Assembly: GCA_032358165.1 (NCBI GenBank)
Contig: JAALGY010000047.1
Location: 434,001 to 498,000, forward strand
Direction: 5' to 3'
Source of the DNA: Diplosphaera chodatii
Taxonomy: Eukaryota; Chlorophyta; Trebouxiophyceae; Prasiolales; Stichococcaceae
Length of the DNA stretch: 64,000 nucleotides
The notes under the pieces are model-generated. The model saw only the letters and a list, made by a program, of their open reading frames with translations. It searched no databases and was not told the origin of the DNA. The position numbers and the translations under genes were made by a program. This document shows, piece by piece, positions 12,961 through 25,338 of the stretch (its first letter is position 1; each line of letters starts with the position of its first letter).

Positions 12961-15755
12961 ATGGAGGCATGGCCGACGCCGTCCGACCCCCTGGCAGGGC
13001 AGACCAGCGGCAGCGCTGATGCGAGCGAGCAGGGTCACCACCAGCAGCCGCTGCAGCATGGTCGCTACAGGGCCGGCCGCTCGACAACGCACTCGGGTGA
13101 CCCCGACTCCACGGAGCTCACCGAAGCCGAGCGCCGCCGCCTGAAGCGGTGTGCACAGGGTTTATAGGAGACCTCGCCTTGCTGGCCACTGCACTGGTTG
13201 GAGAGCTGCACGGTGCTGCTCCCCCTGCTGCGTGCAAGTCATCATGCATGGCTGCCAGAGCGTGGAGTGCAGTCAGTGATGCCATCGAGCACATGATCCG
13301 ATGCGCGGATGTGACGTGCGCTGACGCCGCTGCGTGTCGCCGCAGGCGCCTGGCCAACCGTGAGTCCGCCAGGAGGGTGCGCCAGAAGCGGGTGGATGCG
13401 CAGTCCACTATCCAGGTGCGGTGGGTGCAGCATGCCCCTGGGCTGCTGGCCCTGTATGGTTTCAGCATGCCCGTGCACCCAGCCACCCACAACAGGCCAC
13501 GACTCACGTATGACTTATGAGTTATGACGATGACTGATGCCGAGGACGTGATGACTGATGCCCCAATCAGGGACCAGCGAGCCGTTTCAACAGTCGAAGC
13601 GGCTGCTATCTAGCAACAGCGGAGGTGGACTGTGACTGCCGTGCAACAGTCGTCATCGTGTCTCCCACGCGTGCTTCTGCCGCCCTGCAGGGCCGTCTCG
13701 AGCAGATGCAGGCGCACGTCAGCCTGCTGTACCGGCAGCTGAAAGAGGTGTGTGAGGCAATTTTTGCGACCAGTGCGTTGGCAGTCTTTCCCAGGGCCAT
13801 AGTCACACTCGGCTGCTGGCGTGCAGCTGACGGCTGGATGCAAGGGTACTCAGCCTCAGGCTGGGGTGCCATGAAGCACGTTGGCGGATGCACCGAGACG
13901 TGTGCCGTGCTCCTCGACAGGCTGAGGTGGAGCGCAGGGTGCTCGTGCACAAGCTCGCGCATGTGGTGCGGGAGCATCAGGCGGTGGTTGAGGCGATGCC
14001 CGACATCGCGGAACCGCCCCCTGCCGGCAGCGTCAGTACCAATGCTATGCAGGTAGATGCCTGCAGATAGACTGCCAGCGGCACTTTGTGGGCACTCGTG
14101 TGGCGACAAATAGTCAGGAAGAGGGTCTGATGGCTGAATGGCCGCCAGCACAGCTTGGGTCCGATCAAGATTAACAGCGTGACAGTGGTGGCAGGCGCAT
14201 CATGTTGCCAACAATCATAGCTGGCCAGTTGGCTAGCATCTGATGTCCAGCTGGAGAGCCAGCGGGTGCAGTGTGCCAGCATCACTAGGTGTTCGTTTTA
14301 AAACCCCTGTTGATGTCTGCGCGCAGCATTGTCGTCGTGCACCATGAAGTCATCACAGACAGCTCGGATTCCGATGCTGTCATCCCTGACGAGTGCTGAC
14401 ATGCTGTGTGCAGCTGGGGTTCAGCCTAATCTCAATACGGTCGAAAGTGCTGAGTATGAGATCATCTCATGGACCGCAGGCGCCCGCCGTCACCGCCATG
14501 GGAGCGGCCTACATGCACCCCCACATGAACGGCGCGGCGGTTGCCACCGCACCGCTCAGGTCCAGCCCTGCAGTGCCGATGCCGCCGTGCAGCGTGCAGC
14601 CGCCGCCGACGCCGCAGGCCCCCCTTGCAGCAGCGGCCGCCAGCAGATACCACCTGGCTGCCCACTGTGCGCCTCCTTCCAGCTGCCCCCTCCTTTGATT
14701 GAACTGCAGCGGCTTAGCAAGTCTAGGGTACCAGCGTTGGGCGCCTGTGACTGCTGAAATGCCCTCTCCAGCAGACAATGTCAGTGCTACCATTACTCTG
14801 CCTGCCCTGAACTGCAGGGTCCAGTGCCCAGCTGGCCCGTGGCAGAAGCAACTCTGAATGGTTGTTCCCAATGTGTGCAGCCGGCGCGGGCGCCACCAGC
14901 AGCAGCAGTCTAGGCCGCGGCAGCAGTGGATCACCACTGCAGCCCATTGCAGCCCACCCCGTGGCGCCCGCCAGAGGGCCCCCTGCAGCGGCGGCGCTGT
15001 CCCCCGCCCGCTGGGCCATCTCCTCATCCAGCTGCCCCCGCCGCTTCAGCGGCAGCAGCACCGGCGCTGCCGGGGGCGCCTTCAGCTCCTACGACCTTCG
15101 GCAGGGCGCTTCCCTGCCGGCCGCCTCGCATGGCTCGCCCTCAACAGCCGCCGCAATGCCGGCGGCGAGCCATGTGACCCTCCCCTGCCGTGAGTCTTCG
15201 CCTTGCAGCAACCCTTGTCGCAGTTGGCTGTACTTTCCCTGGGACCGCATGGCCCAGGCAGCCAGCGAGCAGCAGCAGTCCATCAGCATGAATGCACTCC
15301 CACTGCTCACTGCATTTCCCGCTGCCACATGTGCTTCTCAGCATTGTGGGGCAAGTTGCGCGTGCCAGTGTCCTGCTGTGCTTCCCGCAGTGCCGCGGTC
15401 AAGGCTGCGCACCCAGCTGTACGGCGGCTGGCAGAGCCGAATGCACATGCCGCCCAGGCTGCAGAGCCCCCCGCACGCCTGCATGCCCGAGGGTGGGGCC
15501 CCTCTGTGCAGCTGATGCTCGTGGACGTATGTTGAGGCCACCCTTCATGCTTGCGTCAGTGTACCCGTGCGGCATCTGGTACTTCACAGTGCAGTTTCGT
15601 CATCCCTGCCGCCAGTCACATGGCTCACAGCATGCCCATTTCGTCGCTGTCTCCTTGTGTACAACCGGTGTACATTGCCCATCTTTGCAGAGATGGTGAA
15701 CGGGCAGTCGCCTCAGGATCTGGACATGCTGCGGTCGCTGTTGGAAGGCTTCTGA
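12961..15755 (+). CDS. bZIP transcription factor 2 (tandem paralogue)
   Basis: Exons 12961-13148, 13346-13415, 13691-13747, 13921-14052, 14480-14666, 14881-15189, 15391-15492, 15691-15755 sum to 1,110 bases (369 residues). The basic region joins as EAERRRLKRRLANRESARRV followed by RQKRVDAQ, with the zipper RLEQMQAHVSLLYRQLKE then AEVERRVLVHKLAHVV. The exons carrying the basic region (70 bases) and first zipper part (57 bases) are exactly the same length as in bZIP 1, and the C-terminal tail QDLDMLRSLLEGF resembles that of bZIP 1, so the two arose by duplication. All introns here are GT-AG. The start is uncertain: ATG 12961 is the first in frame, but the frame is open further upstream. The donor at 14666/14667 and the splice at 15492 are the least certain junctions. 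Confidence 0.8.
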
Positions 15756-18090
15756 GGGGCTGCCGCTTGGTACCGAGGAGCTTCAACGGCAGTGGCGCCA
15801 ATTGTGCCCCCAAGCAGCTGCAGCGGACAGCGATCGGACCAGATGCTCAACGGCGGCTGGCATTGGCAGCAACTGCACCGGTCTGAGCAGCTTCCGGCGA
15901 CCAGGCCTGCTCCGTTGGGGCGGCTCACGCTGTGGCAGCCTTCACCAGCATGCACGTGAAACTTCTCTGAACAGACAGGATAGTCGTGCCAATGACAGCA
16001 GCCATCTGCGGCATAGTGTGGTGACTACCGTCACTGCTCCAGCCGTGCATGCTGCTCTTAAGCTAGCGAAGGGAAGGGACCCAGGACGTCATAACAGACT
16101 ATCACATATATCAGTCAACAAACATGTTGACACCCTTAGTTACGAGACAGATGTGAACAGAAAGCAGAGTGGACGCAGGGAGCGGTGGTGGCTGCTGAAA
16201 GCGCAGCTGTCTCCACGGTCTTGCGTCTGCTGTGTATTGGTGCAGGCTAGTATGTGAGAAACATCTGCTTGCTGGCGGGGTCTGGGAGCTCGTTAGGCTC
16301 TGGGAGTGGCTAGTGTTCGGACAGACGTGCTTGCACGCTGGATGTGCACACAATCGCGAGGATTGGTGATCGATACTGACACTTCCTCGCGCCTTTCTGG
16401 GCGGCTGATGTGTTACTGCAGGGTGCACTGCCCTAGATGAGTCCATCGCCGCCGCTCACGGCGGTTGAGTAGTAGCTGCCGTGCTCGCTGCTTTGCTTTC
16501 ATAGGCAGGCTACACTATGACATCCGTGTGTATGTGGGGCATGACGCTGTCTTGGCGGCGGCACCGTTTTGTAGAGTAGGACCTGTTGCCTGCTTTCAGC
16601 CGACGACGTTGTGCTGCATGTTCGTAGCGCACTACTGCTCGGGGGTCACTCGGCTTTGTGTGGGAATTGAATGACCGGGTATGCTCATTCCGCTCATTGA
16701 ACAGTGCTGGGATGCACGACCGTTGTTGACTTGCTTGCCAGTCATGACTGCCCATGGCGGTGAGTGCATTGATGTTCAGCATTTGTGTGGAGTTTCAGTG
16801 AACGGCACGATGTAAGCTTGACGAACTCACAGGGTCTGCTGTATCCATGCTACTTTGGACGATGCACCCAGTCATGATTCCTCAGAGACATGCACAAGTG
16901 ACGCCCCTTTGGGACTACCGGGTGGGTATGAGCAGCTTCTACAGGAGGCTGCTACTGCATAGGCATGGCATGGCATGCCTGAGGCAATACCGTAGGCGGA
17001 ACTGAGGGCATGTACTGGTTCGGGTGACTGTTGTTTTGCACCAATCATTTGCATGTGAACGACAACAGCCTTGCAATGATCTTGACGTTCGCTGATACTC
17101 GAGGCTCAGACAGGCACAGGTCTTGCAGCCGACCAACTTCATGCAACTAATCATATCATCTGTGAAGACAGGGAACTAACAAACCAACGCTGCGCATGGT
17201 CTGCATGTGGTCGACAGTGCGCAATGGTCCGCTTACGCAGGACCACACACGTCGAAAAACTGAACGAGTTGCAGCGTCAGCGCTACCATGCATGAACACT
17301 GTCCCAATCCCATGTGTTTTCAAGTCCCACTTCACTGAGGCATAGTTGTTGGCACCTGGCGCCGTGAGCAATGCAAGCATTGTGATGAACCAGGCTGTAC
17401 ACGACCAGGTCCCCCTGGCGAGTCCTGTCGCAGGCAGCACAACCCTTTGCATGGTGCCCACCCCAAAGTGCAGGAGCGGCATCCAAGCAAAGCGATGGCA
17501 AGACACCACAGCCATGCAGCTGCTTGCGATGGGCAAGAACGTCAGTATGATCAGGTGGGGCGCATCCTCTTGTTCCAGCCGGTGGCCTCCTGCTACCAGC
17601 ATGGGTAAGGATTCCTCTCTTCCCAAATGCGCCCCACTCAAATTTGACGTGGTTTTTCGTTGCACTCCCCGATCACTGCAGGGCAGCTATCCCCACACCA
17701 CGGTACCTACTGTCCGTTCACACCAGCAACAGCTGCTGCCGCTGCAGTGCAGCCTGCTGTGCTCGTGCGCCAGGACAGGGGTGACTACAGGGTGTGTGTG
17801 GCGGCCGCCGCCGCTGGCAGCCTCCTTCTGCATCGCTGCACTGCAAGCTTGCCATCGCCTGACGGCTGCAACAAGTGGCAGCAGATGCCGGACTGCCCAA
17901 TCTGACGCACTCGTGCGCATTTCCGAGAAAGGTAGTTGTCCCGCCAAAAGCCAGCAGCAGCTGGTCTGCGGCAGTCGCGGTTGCAGATGTTGACTGCAAA
18001 TCGCTGAAACGTAAGTAGTAGTTTATAAAGCTGCCACTGGCAGGCTGCAGCACATGACAGCTGGGTGTTGCTTTGATATTTGTGGAGCTG
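15756..18090. other. Interval between convergent genes
   Basis: Lies between the stop of bZIP 2 (plus) and the stop of the Myb/ankyrin gene (minus). It probably holds both 3' UTRs. No family-like reading frame or RNA gene seen. Confidence 0.5.
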
Positions 18091-21000
18091 TCAGCAGTCT
18101 GCTGCCAACAAGGCGGCTGGCGTCTGGGCTGGCCCCCTTGCAGCCGCGGCCAGAGGATTGTCACTGCCGCTGCTGCTGTTGCTGCCCATGCAGGCGCTGA
18201 TGGCGGCATTCCTGGCTGCAAGCCATGGCGACGATGTGTACTCCGACTCACAGGACAGCCGGTGCACACCTGGCAACAGGACTGCTGCGGCATCAGCTGA
18301 CGAAGGCCTGCTGGAGTTTGGGGGGTGGTCGGCAGTGTCAGTAGCGGAAATGTCAGTCGCCTGGGGCGAACTGAGTGGTGTTGGGGGCTGTAGTATGGGG
18401 CCCCTGGGGTGGATCTTGTCCTTGGTATGCGGCGGCCCCACCACCGCCAATCGAAAATCCTGGCCCGTCTGCTGCAGGGGAGCCTGCACGTTGAACGCTG
18501 CAGCAGCCGCCGCAGCGGCGGCGCTCGCAGAGGGGGGCTGTGTCGTGGCATGCTCCAGGGTGGGCGGGCCACTGCGGAAAGCAGGCGCCTGCCCCCGACC
18601 GCCTTCTGGTGGAAGGGGATCTGGGTCGTCCGGCCCTGCAGGCCCCTTGCTCGCGAGGGCAGCACCGCCCAGGCCAAGCGGAGGCTGTCGATTGCTGCCG
18701 CTGCCACCAAATGTCCCGGTTGCAATGCTGCCAGTACCGGTGCTCAGCATGCTCAGGCCCAGGCCCTGATCAGCCAGACCGGGCTCGACGCCGATGCCTT
18801 GACTGGCGGTGGGTGCAAAAGGGTTGCTGGCCTGCATGAACCTGCCCTCCGCTGCCTGCGGGCGCGCCCCACCGCCACCGGGGGGCCCGCCGGCAGCAGC
18901 CAGCTGCTGCTTGACCGCAGCAGCAGCAGCCCGCGCCGCCGCCTGCTGGTCAGCGACGGATGGGCCGCCGACGCCAGGAGCGGCGTGGCCGCCGGCGCTG
19001 GGCACGCCCGCCAGCTGCGGCTCGCTCAGGGTCCCAAACCTGGCAGGGCTTGCTGCAGCGGCGCCGCCGCCGCCGCCGCCAAAGACAGGGCCGCTGGCGA
19101 CCGACTGCAGGCCCAGGCCGCGTGCCCCGGGGCTCGCTGGGCCCGCCGGCGCGAGCAGGCACACCTGCTGCAGCCGGGCAGCCATCTCCACCGGCGCCTG
19201 GGCAGCCGCCTCCAGCACAGCCGCCAGCCGGCTGCCTCGCGCCAGCTGCAGCGGCGTCACGCCCACAGCGTCCGGGGCCTCCACCTGCAAGCATAGGAAC
19301 TCATCAGGGGGATGACGCTGATGAGGCCGCACCATGCATGGTTGTAGAGGCTGGCCGCCGCAGCGTCAGGCGCGCCTGTTGGGCAGCTTTGGCCGACACA
19401 CACTCAATTGAGACAGCTGCAAAGCAGGCTGGCTTGCAGCTGCTGTGGGTGGAGCTGCAACAGACTCACACACACTGCAGATGTTGCCACGGCAATGTGA
19501 GCAACCGAACTTGCAGGCGGCGCTGCCGATGAAGCATGAGACCTGCTTGACGGCCAGACTTTGCATCAATCAAAAGGGTGAACAGGCGGGGGCCGGCGGA
19601 TGCTCACCCGGGCGCCACTCTGCAGCAGCAGGGCTATGATGCCGCCGGCGGCCCGCATGGCGGCCTCGCCGCCCTGGTGCACCGCCGCGGACGCCGCCAC
19701 GGCGTGCATGGGCGTGCGCCCCGTGCCGGGGTCGGGCGTGTCAGAGAACGCACGCCCGCAGCGCAGGCACCCCGCGAGGGCCTCCACATCCAGGTTCGCC
19801 GCCGCCAGGTACGCCTGCTGCCGCAACCTTCTGGGCAGGAAGCTGGGCAGGGGTCAGGACAGGTGGGTGCCAAGCTGCCCTCTTCGGCGTGGGCAGGACA
19901 GTTGCAGTGCACATCACTGGGTCCAAGTTGCAGTGCATCAGTACAGCCCAAAAGCGGTACTTGCTGCATATCAACATGTCCGATCCATGAGCGGTCAATG
20001 GAATGCCCAGGCCGGCAACGTCAGGAGTGCAGTGCCAATGCGGAGGCAGACCGGCATGAAGCCAGGGACTAAGCACCACTGGTGGGCGATCGTTGCTGTT
20101 CTGACACAACACGCAGATGAACATCTCACCCCTCCTGGGCTGCCGCCGGAGACACCCGTGGCTGCCCAGGCCCACTGCCGGCTGGCGCGCTGTGCTGCTG
20201 CGGGTACGGGTACGGCTGGCCACCGCCGCCCTGCACACCGCCACGCCAGCCGCTGGCCTCGAGCGTCTGCAGCTGCTGGTACTGGTGCTGCTGCAGCGCC
20301 TACATGAAGCAGGAACACCTGTTTGATGTCTGTTTCATGCAACACCTCTTCTGTGGCTGTTAAAAGAGCTTCAGAGCAGGCATGGTGACACAAATTTCGC
20401 CCTTGCAGTTGCAGCATGCAGCAGACCCCCAAACAGCAAGAGCTGCATTGCAGCAGATGTGGGCAGGAGGCACGTGCTTGCCAGTCACAGTTGGCATAAG
20501 CCCGACTGCAAGCAGGCCATGACATCACCCACCTGAATAGCGGCTGCATTGTTGCTTGTCATTGGTGGCGGCACAGGGGGCGCTGCCAGCCCCAGAGACA
20601 TGTCCAGGCCCGACTGCCCCATTGCACGGCTGTTGGCGGCAGCGAAAGCCGCAGCGAAGTGGTCTGGCACAGCCGGCGCTGCTGCGCTGTAGGCGAGGTT
20701 GCCTGGTAGGCCCTGGGCACGCGAGGCAGGCACGCTTTACGCAGCTTAGCAACATCGATCAGCATCGCACACCATTGCCATGGCACACTCCTCGTACCGC
20801 CACTGAGCATCAGAAGTAGTGCGACCAGCCATAAGGTTAATGCACTACTGTTGCTCTGCTGTTGCTCTGCGTCGATCTTGCCGACACGAAGTTCCCACCT
20901 GCTGTAGGGTGCCACCCGGCGGCAGCCCCGCGCGGTGTGGCAGGGCGGCGGCGGCAGCCAGCCAGTCGCCGAGCTGCTGCTGCTGCTGCAGCTGCGGCGG

Positions 21001-23353
21001 TGGCATCAGCTGCGGGGGCGGCGGCTGCAGCGGCATCTGCCCGTGCGCCCACGCGTCCGGCAGGAACAGCGGGGCCGAGGTCGCAGACGAACGCTGCCGC
21101 CCCATGGCCGCCACTGCAGGCACATAGCAGCCTTTACAGTCGCAGGCGTACACGCGCAGCCAGCTCCTGCTGTCCGGCGCTGGGCGGCAGGCATGACAAT
21201 GCGGGGGTTGCAAGGACAGGCAGGTGACAGGCAGGTGGCTGGTATGTACTGCCAACCATTTAGCGCCAGCCTGGCTTTGCCCTCCACTAGGTGCTGCATC
21301 TCTATATGGCAGTCCTGACTCCTGGCCCCCTGGAGCTGATAAAAGCCGGTGCCGGGGAGTGCAGGCTGCAAGGCCGGGTCCAGCAGCCTCACCTGCCAGC
21401 CCATCGGCGGACGCGCCAGCGGAGTGCATGTGGGGCACAGCCTCGGGCTGTGGGAAGTGGCCGAGGGCCTCTTCGCTGTATGCACCTGCAGCAGCAGCGC
21501 TGGCTGTTTGTGACAGAGCAGCCTGGCGAAGAGAAGTTGACTCCTCTGTCAACCCGCCCTACACCGAACCCTGGGCTTGCACCCGTGCGTACATTGACCC
21601 ACCCCTCTGATGGCCAGCCATCATCGGAATGCTAAGCAGCGCACTATGCAGATAGTACACCGTGCTGCTACGTCCTGCCTGTGAAACACAGTGGCTGCCG
21701 CGCCGGAGAGCACAGGCATACAGGCAACATGTGCTGACAGCCTCGTGACTAGGTTCAGCTGCCACACCTGAAGGATCCTGGTTGGCAATGCGCCGTGGTT
21801 GCGGTCGAATTGGGCCATCGGGCTCTTCATAGTTAAAGGTACCCTGCACACCATCGCACCAGCACCAGTCGGTGCCTGCTTGGCTGCATTGCGAACCGCA
21901 CATCACAAGGCAAGGGCTCTACACACGATTTGTGTTTGGCATGTCTCGACGGGGCATATGTCAGGGCTGCCACCATTGCTGCAAAGATGGGCCATGCGCA
22001 ACAGCACAGCTGGGCCGAACATGGCAATGAGCTTGCCCACTGCATCCTGACAGCTGCAAGCACCTGGCGACGGCCGTCTGGGCGCTGCGCAGCCTTCCTC
22101 TTGAGGCTGCCAGCACTGAACCGCATGTTGCGCCATTTGTCCTGCGCTCGGCGTAGGGACAATGGTGTTGCATCCCCATGCAGTGGTCGTGGCAGATGGA
22201 AGCTGACTCTGCTTCAAATGCAGTGCAGCAGTGTGCACAGCGTGCAGCAAGCAGACCACCGGACCACCGAGGCTTTGACACACCTTGAGATCCACGTTGC
22301 TGCGCCGCTGCAAAGCTCCGCCGATGGCAGGGTCCGAGTCCGTCGTGATAGCTTGCCACTTCCCTGATCCGTGCCTGCAAGCCACGTGGCGATCGCTCAA
22401 ATTACAATGGAGCTGAGCAGCGGGCTCAGTGGAAAGCGCCGGGTTGTAACATGGCAACTTGCAATGGCAAGGCTTCACGAGTGCCGTGTACACAATTCTG
22501 CAGTTACGAGAATGGTTGCTGACGGCTGCTGTCACACTCTGCCATGACTTCAGTGGTGCGCTGCTGGGCACTACTACTGCGGCAGGCTGTGCGCTTCCAT
22601 TGCTGACCTAGAGTGAGATTGCGTGCTTGTGGAGCCATCGATTGTTGTTGGCAAACCGTAGCAGGTGGACAGCAAGCACGGGAAGTCGTCGGCATCGCTC
22701 GGTCCTGGGGGATGGAGGCGGCGAGCCGGTGCTGTGTCTGCCAGCATGGCTGCACACAATACGGAGGGGCACAAAGCGCGTGCCCGTGGGCTGTCCTTGC
22801 TTGGGAACGAGTCGTGATGCAACACACATGCCCGGCCCGTCGGGCTGCCGCTCAAGCCGTCGCGGTGCCCCGTGGGCAGCGGTGGCTGCGTGGGGGGTAC
22901 CCCGCAATACCCAGGCAGCTGGCTAGCTGAGTCACGCAGCACAGCGTCAGCACTAGGCCGCAGCCGCCGCCGCCCGACCGCACCCTTGCCACCGGGACGC
23001 ACATGCATACGCTCAGCCGTGCGACTACCGTCACACAGCTGTTGGAACTGTGCGGACGCTTTATGTCACTTGGCCCTTGAAATGACATAAATTCAGGCGG
23101 CCCCAGCGGAACAGCCGGGTGCCCGGGGCTCACTAGAAGCTGCACATGCCCGTGAATGGCCAGCACAACAGCGGCAGCGGTGGAGCGCACGGCGCCGGGG
23201 TGAGGTTGCTATGAGGTACTAGGAAAGGGGCACAACCCGCATCTTGGGCAACAACACCCACTTGTGGACGCCAGCAACCAGCGCCGCCTCCTCCGCCGCC
23301 GTCCAGCGCCTGTTGGGCTCCGTCCGCGTGATGGACTGCCCCAGGCGCGGCAT
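18091..23353 (-). CDS. Telobox Myb (TRB-like) protein with C-terminal ankyrin repeats; may be two genes
   Basis: Exons (minus): 23262-23353, 22284-22374, 22064-22141, then 21393-21522, 20899-21113, 20533-20712, 20130-20299, 19608-19830, 18091-19284. The first three encode a Myb fold at the very N-terminus: RRWTAAEEAALVAGVHKHGS, GKWQAI, then RSNVDLKDKWRNM. VDLKDKWRN is the telobox hallmark of plant telomere-repeat-binding (TRB/TRF) proteins, which bind telomeric repeats. The later exons are Gln/Pro/Ala-rich, then carry ankyrin units (YLAAANLDVEALAGCLRCGR..TGRTPMHAV and DAVGVTPLQLARGSRLAAV), then a long Ala/Gly/Pro tail. The Myb part ends in phase 0 and the next exon starts in phase 0. Joined, the nine exons give 2,373 bases (790 residues). 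I find no clear stop for a Myb-only gene and no good ATG for an ankyrin-only gene, but the join across 21523-22063 is inferred. Confidence 0.58.
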
Positions 23354-23940
23354 GGCGGCCGTCTCACATGCAGGTTGCTTCCTCCTCGGGTCCGAAGGGT
23401 GCCTTTTCAGGCCCGGAGCCCCGCCGCCGGCCTGTGCCCGTGCATGGCGCCCCGCTGAGCACTTCAAAGCACCGCTCGCCCCCGACCGGCTTGTGAGCGC
23501 CTGCTGTACCGGTGATCAGCTGCCACAAAGGTTTTTCCGGTTGAATTCAGAGGACCTATGACGCAAGTGGCTGAAGTTTGCCTTGCGTGCACGACACGCG
23601 CTGCGACGTGGCCACACACAATCACATCATGGCGACCATGTAGGCGTACAGACCAGAGCGGAAACCACGGATCTCTGGTCCAAGACAGCACAAGTCAGGC
23701 GGCCGTGCAAAGGACAGAAGATCTGTCGGGCGGGAAGCTACAGGGCACCGGGGATTCTCTGGCTGGGCCTCTCGCGATCTGATTTTCACAGGTCAACCGA
23801 TGTGATCGTCGGCGCCTCAACGATCGACACTTTCACGTGAAGTTCGTCATGGTCAGCATCGCCGGTTCGCGGTGCTGTGTTACCGATTGCAGTTGTTACG
23901 CCTGCTGGCTGATCAGTCACATCAGTCACTTGTCAAAGGA
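23354..23940. other. Intergenic interval
   Basis: Between IMP1 and the Myb/ankyrin gene, both on the minus strand. It should contain the Myb promoter and the IMP1 3' UTR. No gene seen. Confidence 0.5.
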
Positions 23941-25338
23941 TCAGGAGGCAGCCATAGCTCCAAATGGCGGCGGGACCCTGCTGTCAATCCAGCCCGCCTC
24001 CCACATCGGCCACACCTTGCAGAAGGCCCGCCCCTTCAGCAGCGCGTATGGTACAGGGCCGTAGTGCCGGGAGTCGGTGGAGTTGAGCGTGTTATCTCCC
24101 TGCAGCCACACGTGCCCCTCCGGCACCTGTTGCCACCGCAGGGCGCATCATGCACTCAGCTGAGCAGAGCATTGACCTACACTCAGGCAGGTCCTTGACT
24201 CGCCATGCCACAGACCTGTGCTGACATGCAGGTCCTCTGGCACAGTGCATGCCCTGAGGTCAAATGAGCTGAGCATAACCCTACAATCAGACAGGTCCTT
24301 GATCGGCATCAGACCTGTTGAAAGGGTCTTGTACACCTTACCAGACCTGCTGAAAGGGTCTTGTACAACTGGTACATCAAGGTCTTGCCTCTGCAGCTGT
24401 ACGAGCTATTCGACAGGTTCTGCTCAGAAACTGACTGCAACATAACTGCAGCTGGCCTGAGCTGTTGCTGTGTTCACCAGAAAGTGTCAGGCGAGTGCCG
24501 CCTTGCAAAGGCGCTGCCTTTGGAGAGCAAATACAGCCAATGCGACGCCACCACTGGCACTGCGCAGCCGGCAGCTTGCAAGTGCTGGTAACACCATGTT
24601 TCTGGCAGTGTTAGCCGCGCCAGGGCCTACGCGTTCACCTTGGCAGTGCGAGGCGCGCTGCGCGATGACCGCGACACCGTCACCTCATCTCCCGGCAGCC
24701 CCAGCACGCGCTTGCACACGACGTGGCGCGGGTTCTGCGGGCTGTACGCCACCACGACGTCCCCTGCAGCGGCGCAGAGGTCGCATGCATGTCAGGCCGT
24801 GGGTCTGAGACATGGTGGCCAGGGCCCAGAAGGCCGGGGCTAGACGTCAGAAGCGGCTGAGCCGCAACCGGTGGGGTGGGGTTCCAAGCAGATCGGCCAA
24901 AGGCTTGCCCACTCTGATCCGCTCTGTGTACACCGAGAACCACTCCTGCAGCAGCAGGTCGCCCCGCGCGTTGAAGGTCGGCAGCATGCTCGGCCCCACA
25001 CACTGCAGCAAGCAGAGGAAGTGCTGCAGTTGAGAACGTACTCGCCGACACATGGAGCATCCTGATGCAGCTGTGAGCACATGACTGAAAGTGCAATGTG
25101 TCACCCACAATGTAGCCGGTGCACCCTGAGGTGCAATGCTCAGACCAGTGCAATGTGCACAGCACCCGTCACGATGCAGCATGCCGGCCCTCACCGCCGT
25201 TGCCTCGACGCCGTATGTGCGGACGACGTGCACCAGGCACGCGACGCGCACGAACAGGCTGCCCTTCTCCCGCACATCCGCCCAGAATTCGGGCGACGCA
25301 AAGGCTCTGCTGAAGGCCGCCCTCGCGCCACCCAGCAT
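23941..25338 (-). CDS. IMP1: Mitochondrial inner membrane protease subunit 1
   Basis: S26-family protease that cleaves sorting signals of proteins delivered to the intermembrane space. Exons (minus): 25195-25338, 24909-25002, 24639-24763, 23941-24126, totalling 549 bases (182 residues), normal for the family. The catalytic Ser lies in GPSMLPT. The catalytic Lys lies in [15 protein letters not shown]. The conserved end box reads [20 protein letters not shown] then HYGPVP, the IMP1-type signature that separates it from IMP2. The N-terminal exon gives a hydrophobic/basic helix ([14 protein letters not shown]) suitable as inner-membrane anchor. ATG 25338 is the first in frame. Intron 2 must begin with GC (donor gtgg/gcaagc): only this restores [13 protein letters not shown] in frame. 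Confidence 0.92.
24311..24370. repeat. Two-copy tandem repeat in the last IMP1 intron
   Basis: A 28-base unit (starts agacctg, ends gtacaac/gtacacc) occurs at 24311-24338 and 24343-24370 with a couple of mismatches. A looser copy of the flanking caggtccttga motif appears about 100 bases earlier. Confidence 0.8.

Noticed and set aside
20880..21250. Possible CCCH zinc finger next to the ankyrin repeats (as in plant TZF proteins)
   Set aside because: Cys residues near 21130-21180 are not in C-x(7-8)-C-x5-C-x3-H spacing and fall in a likely intron.
22047..22063. A splice from the Myb exon ending at 22064 to an acceptor 17 bases later
   Set aside because: An intron of 17 bases is too short to be spliced; the next exon must lie further away.
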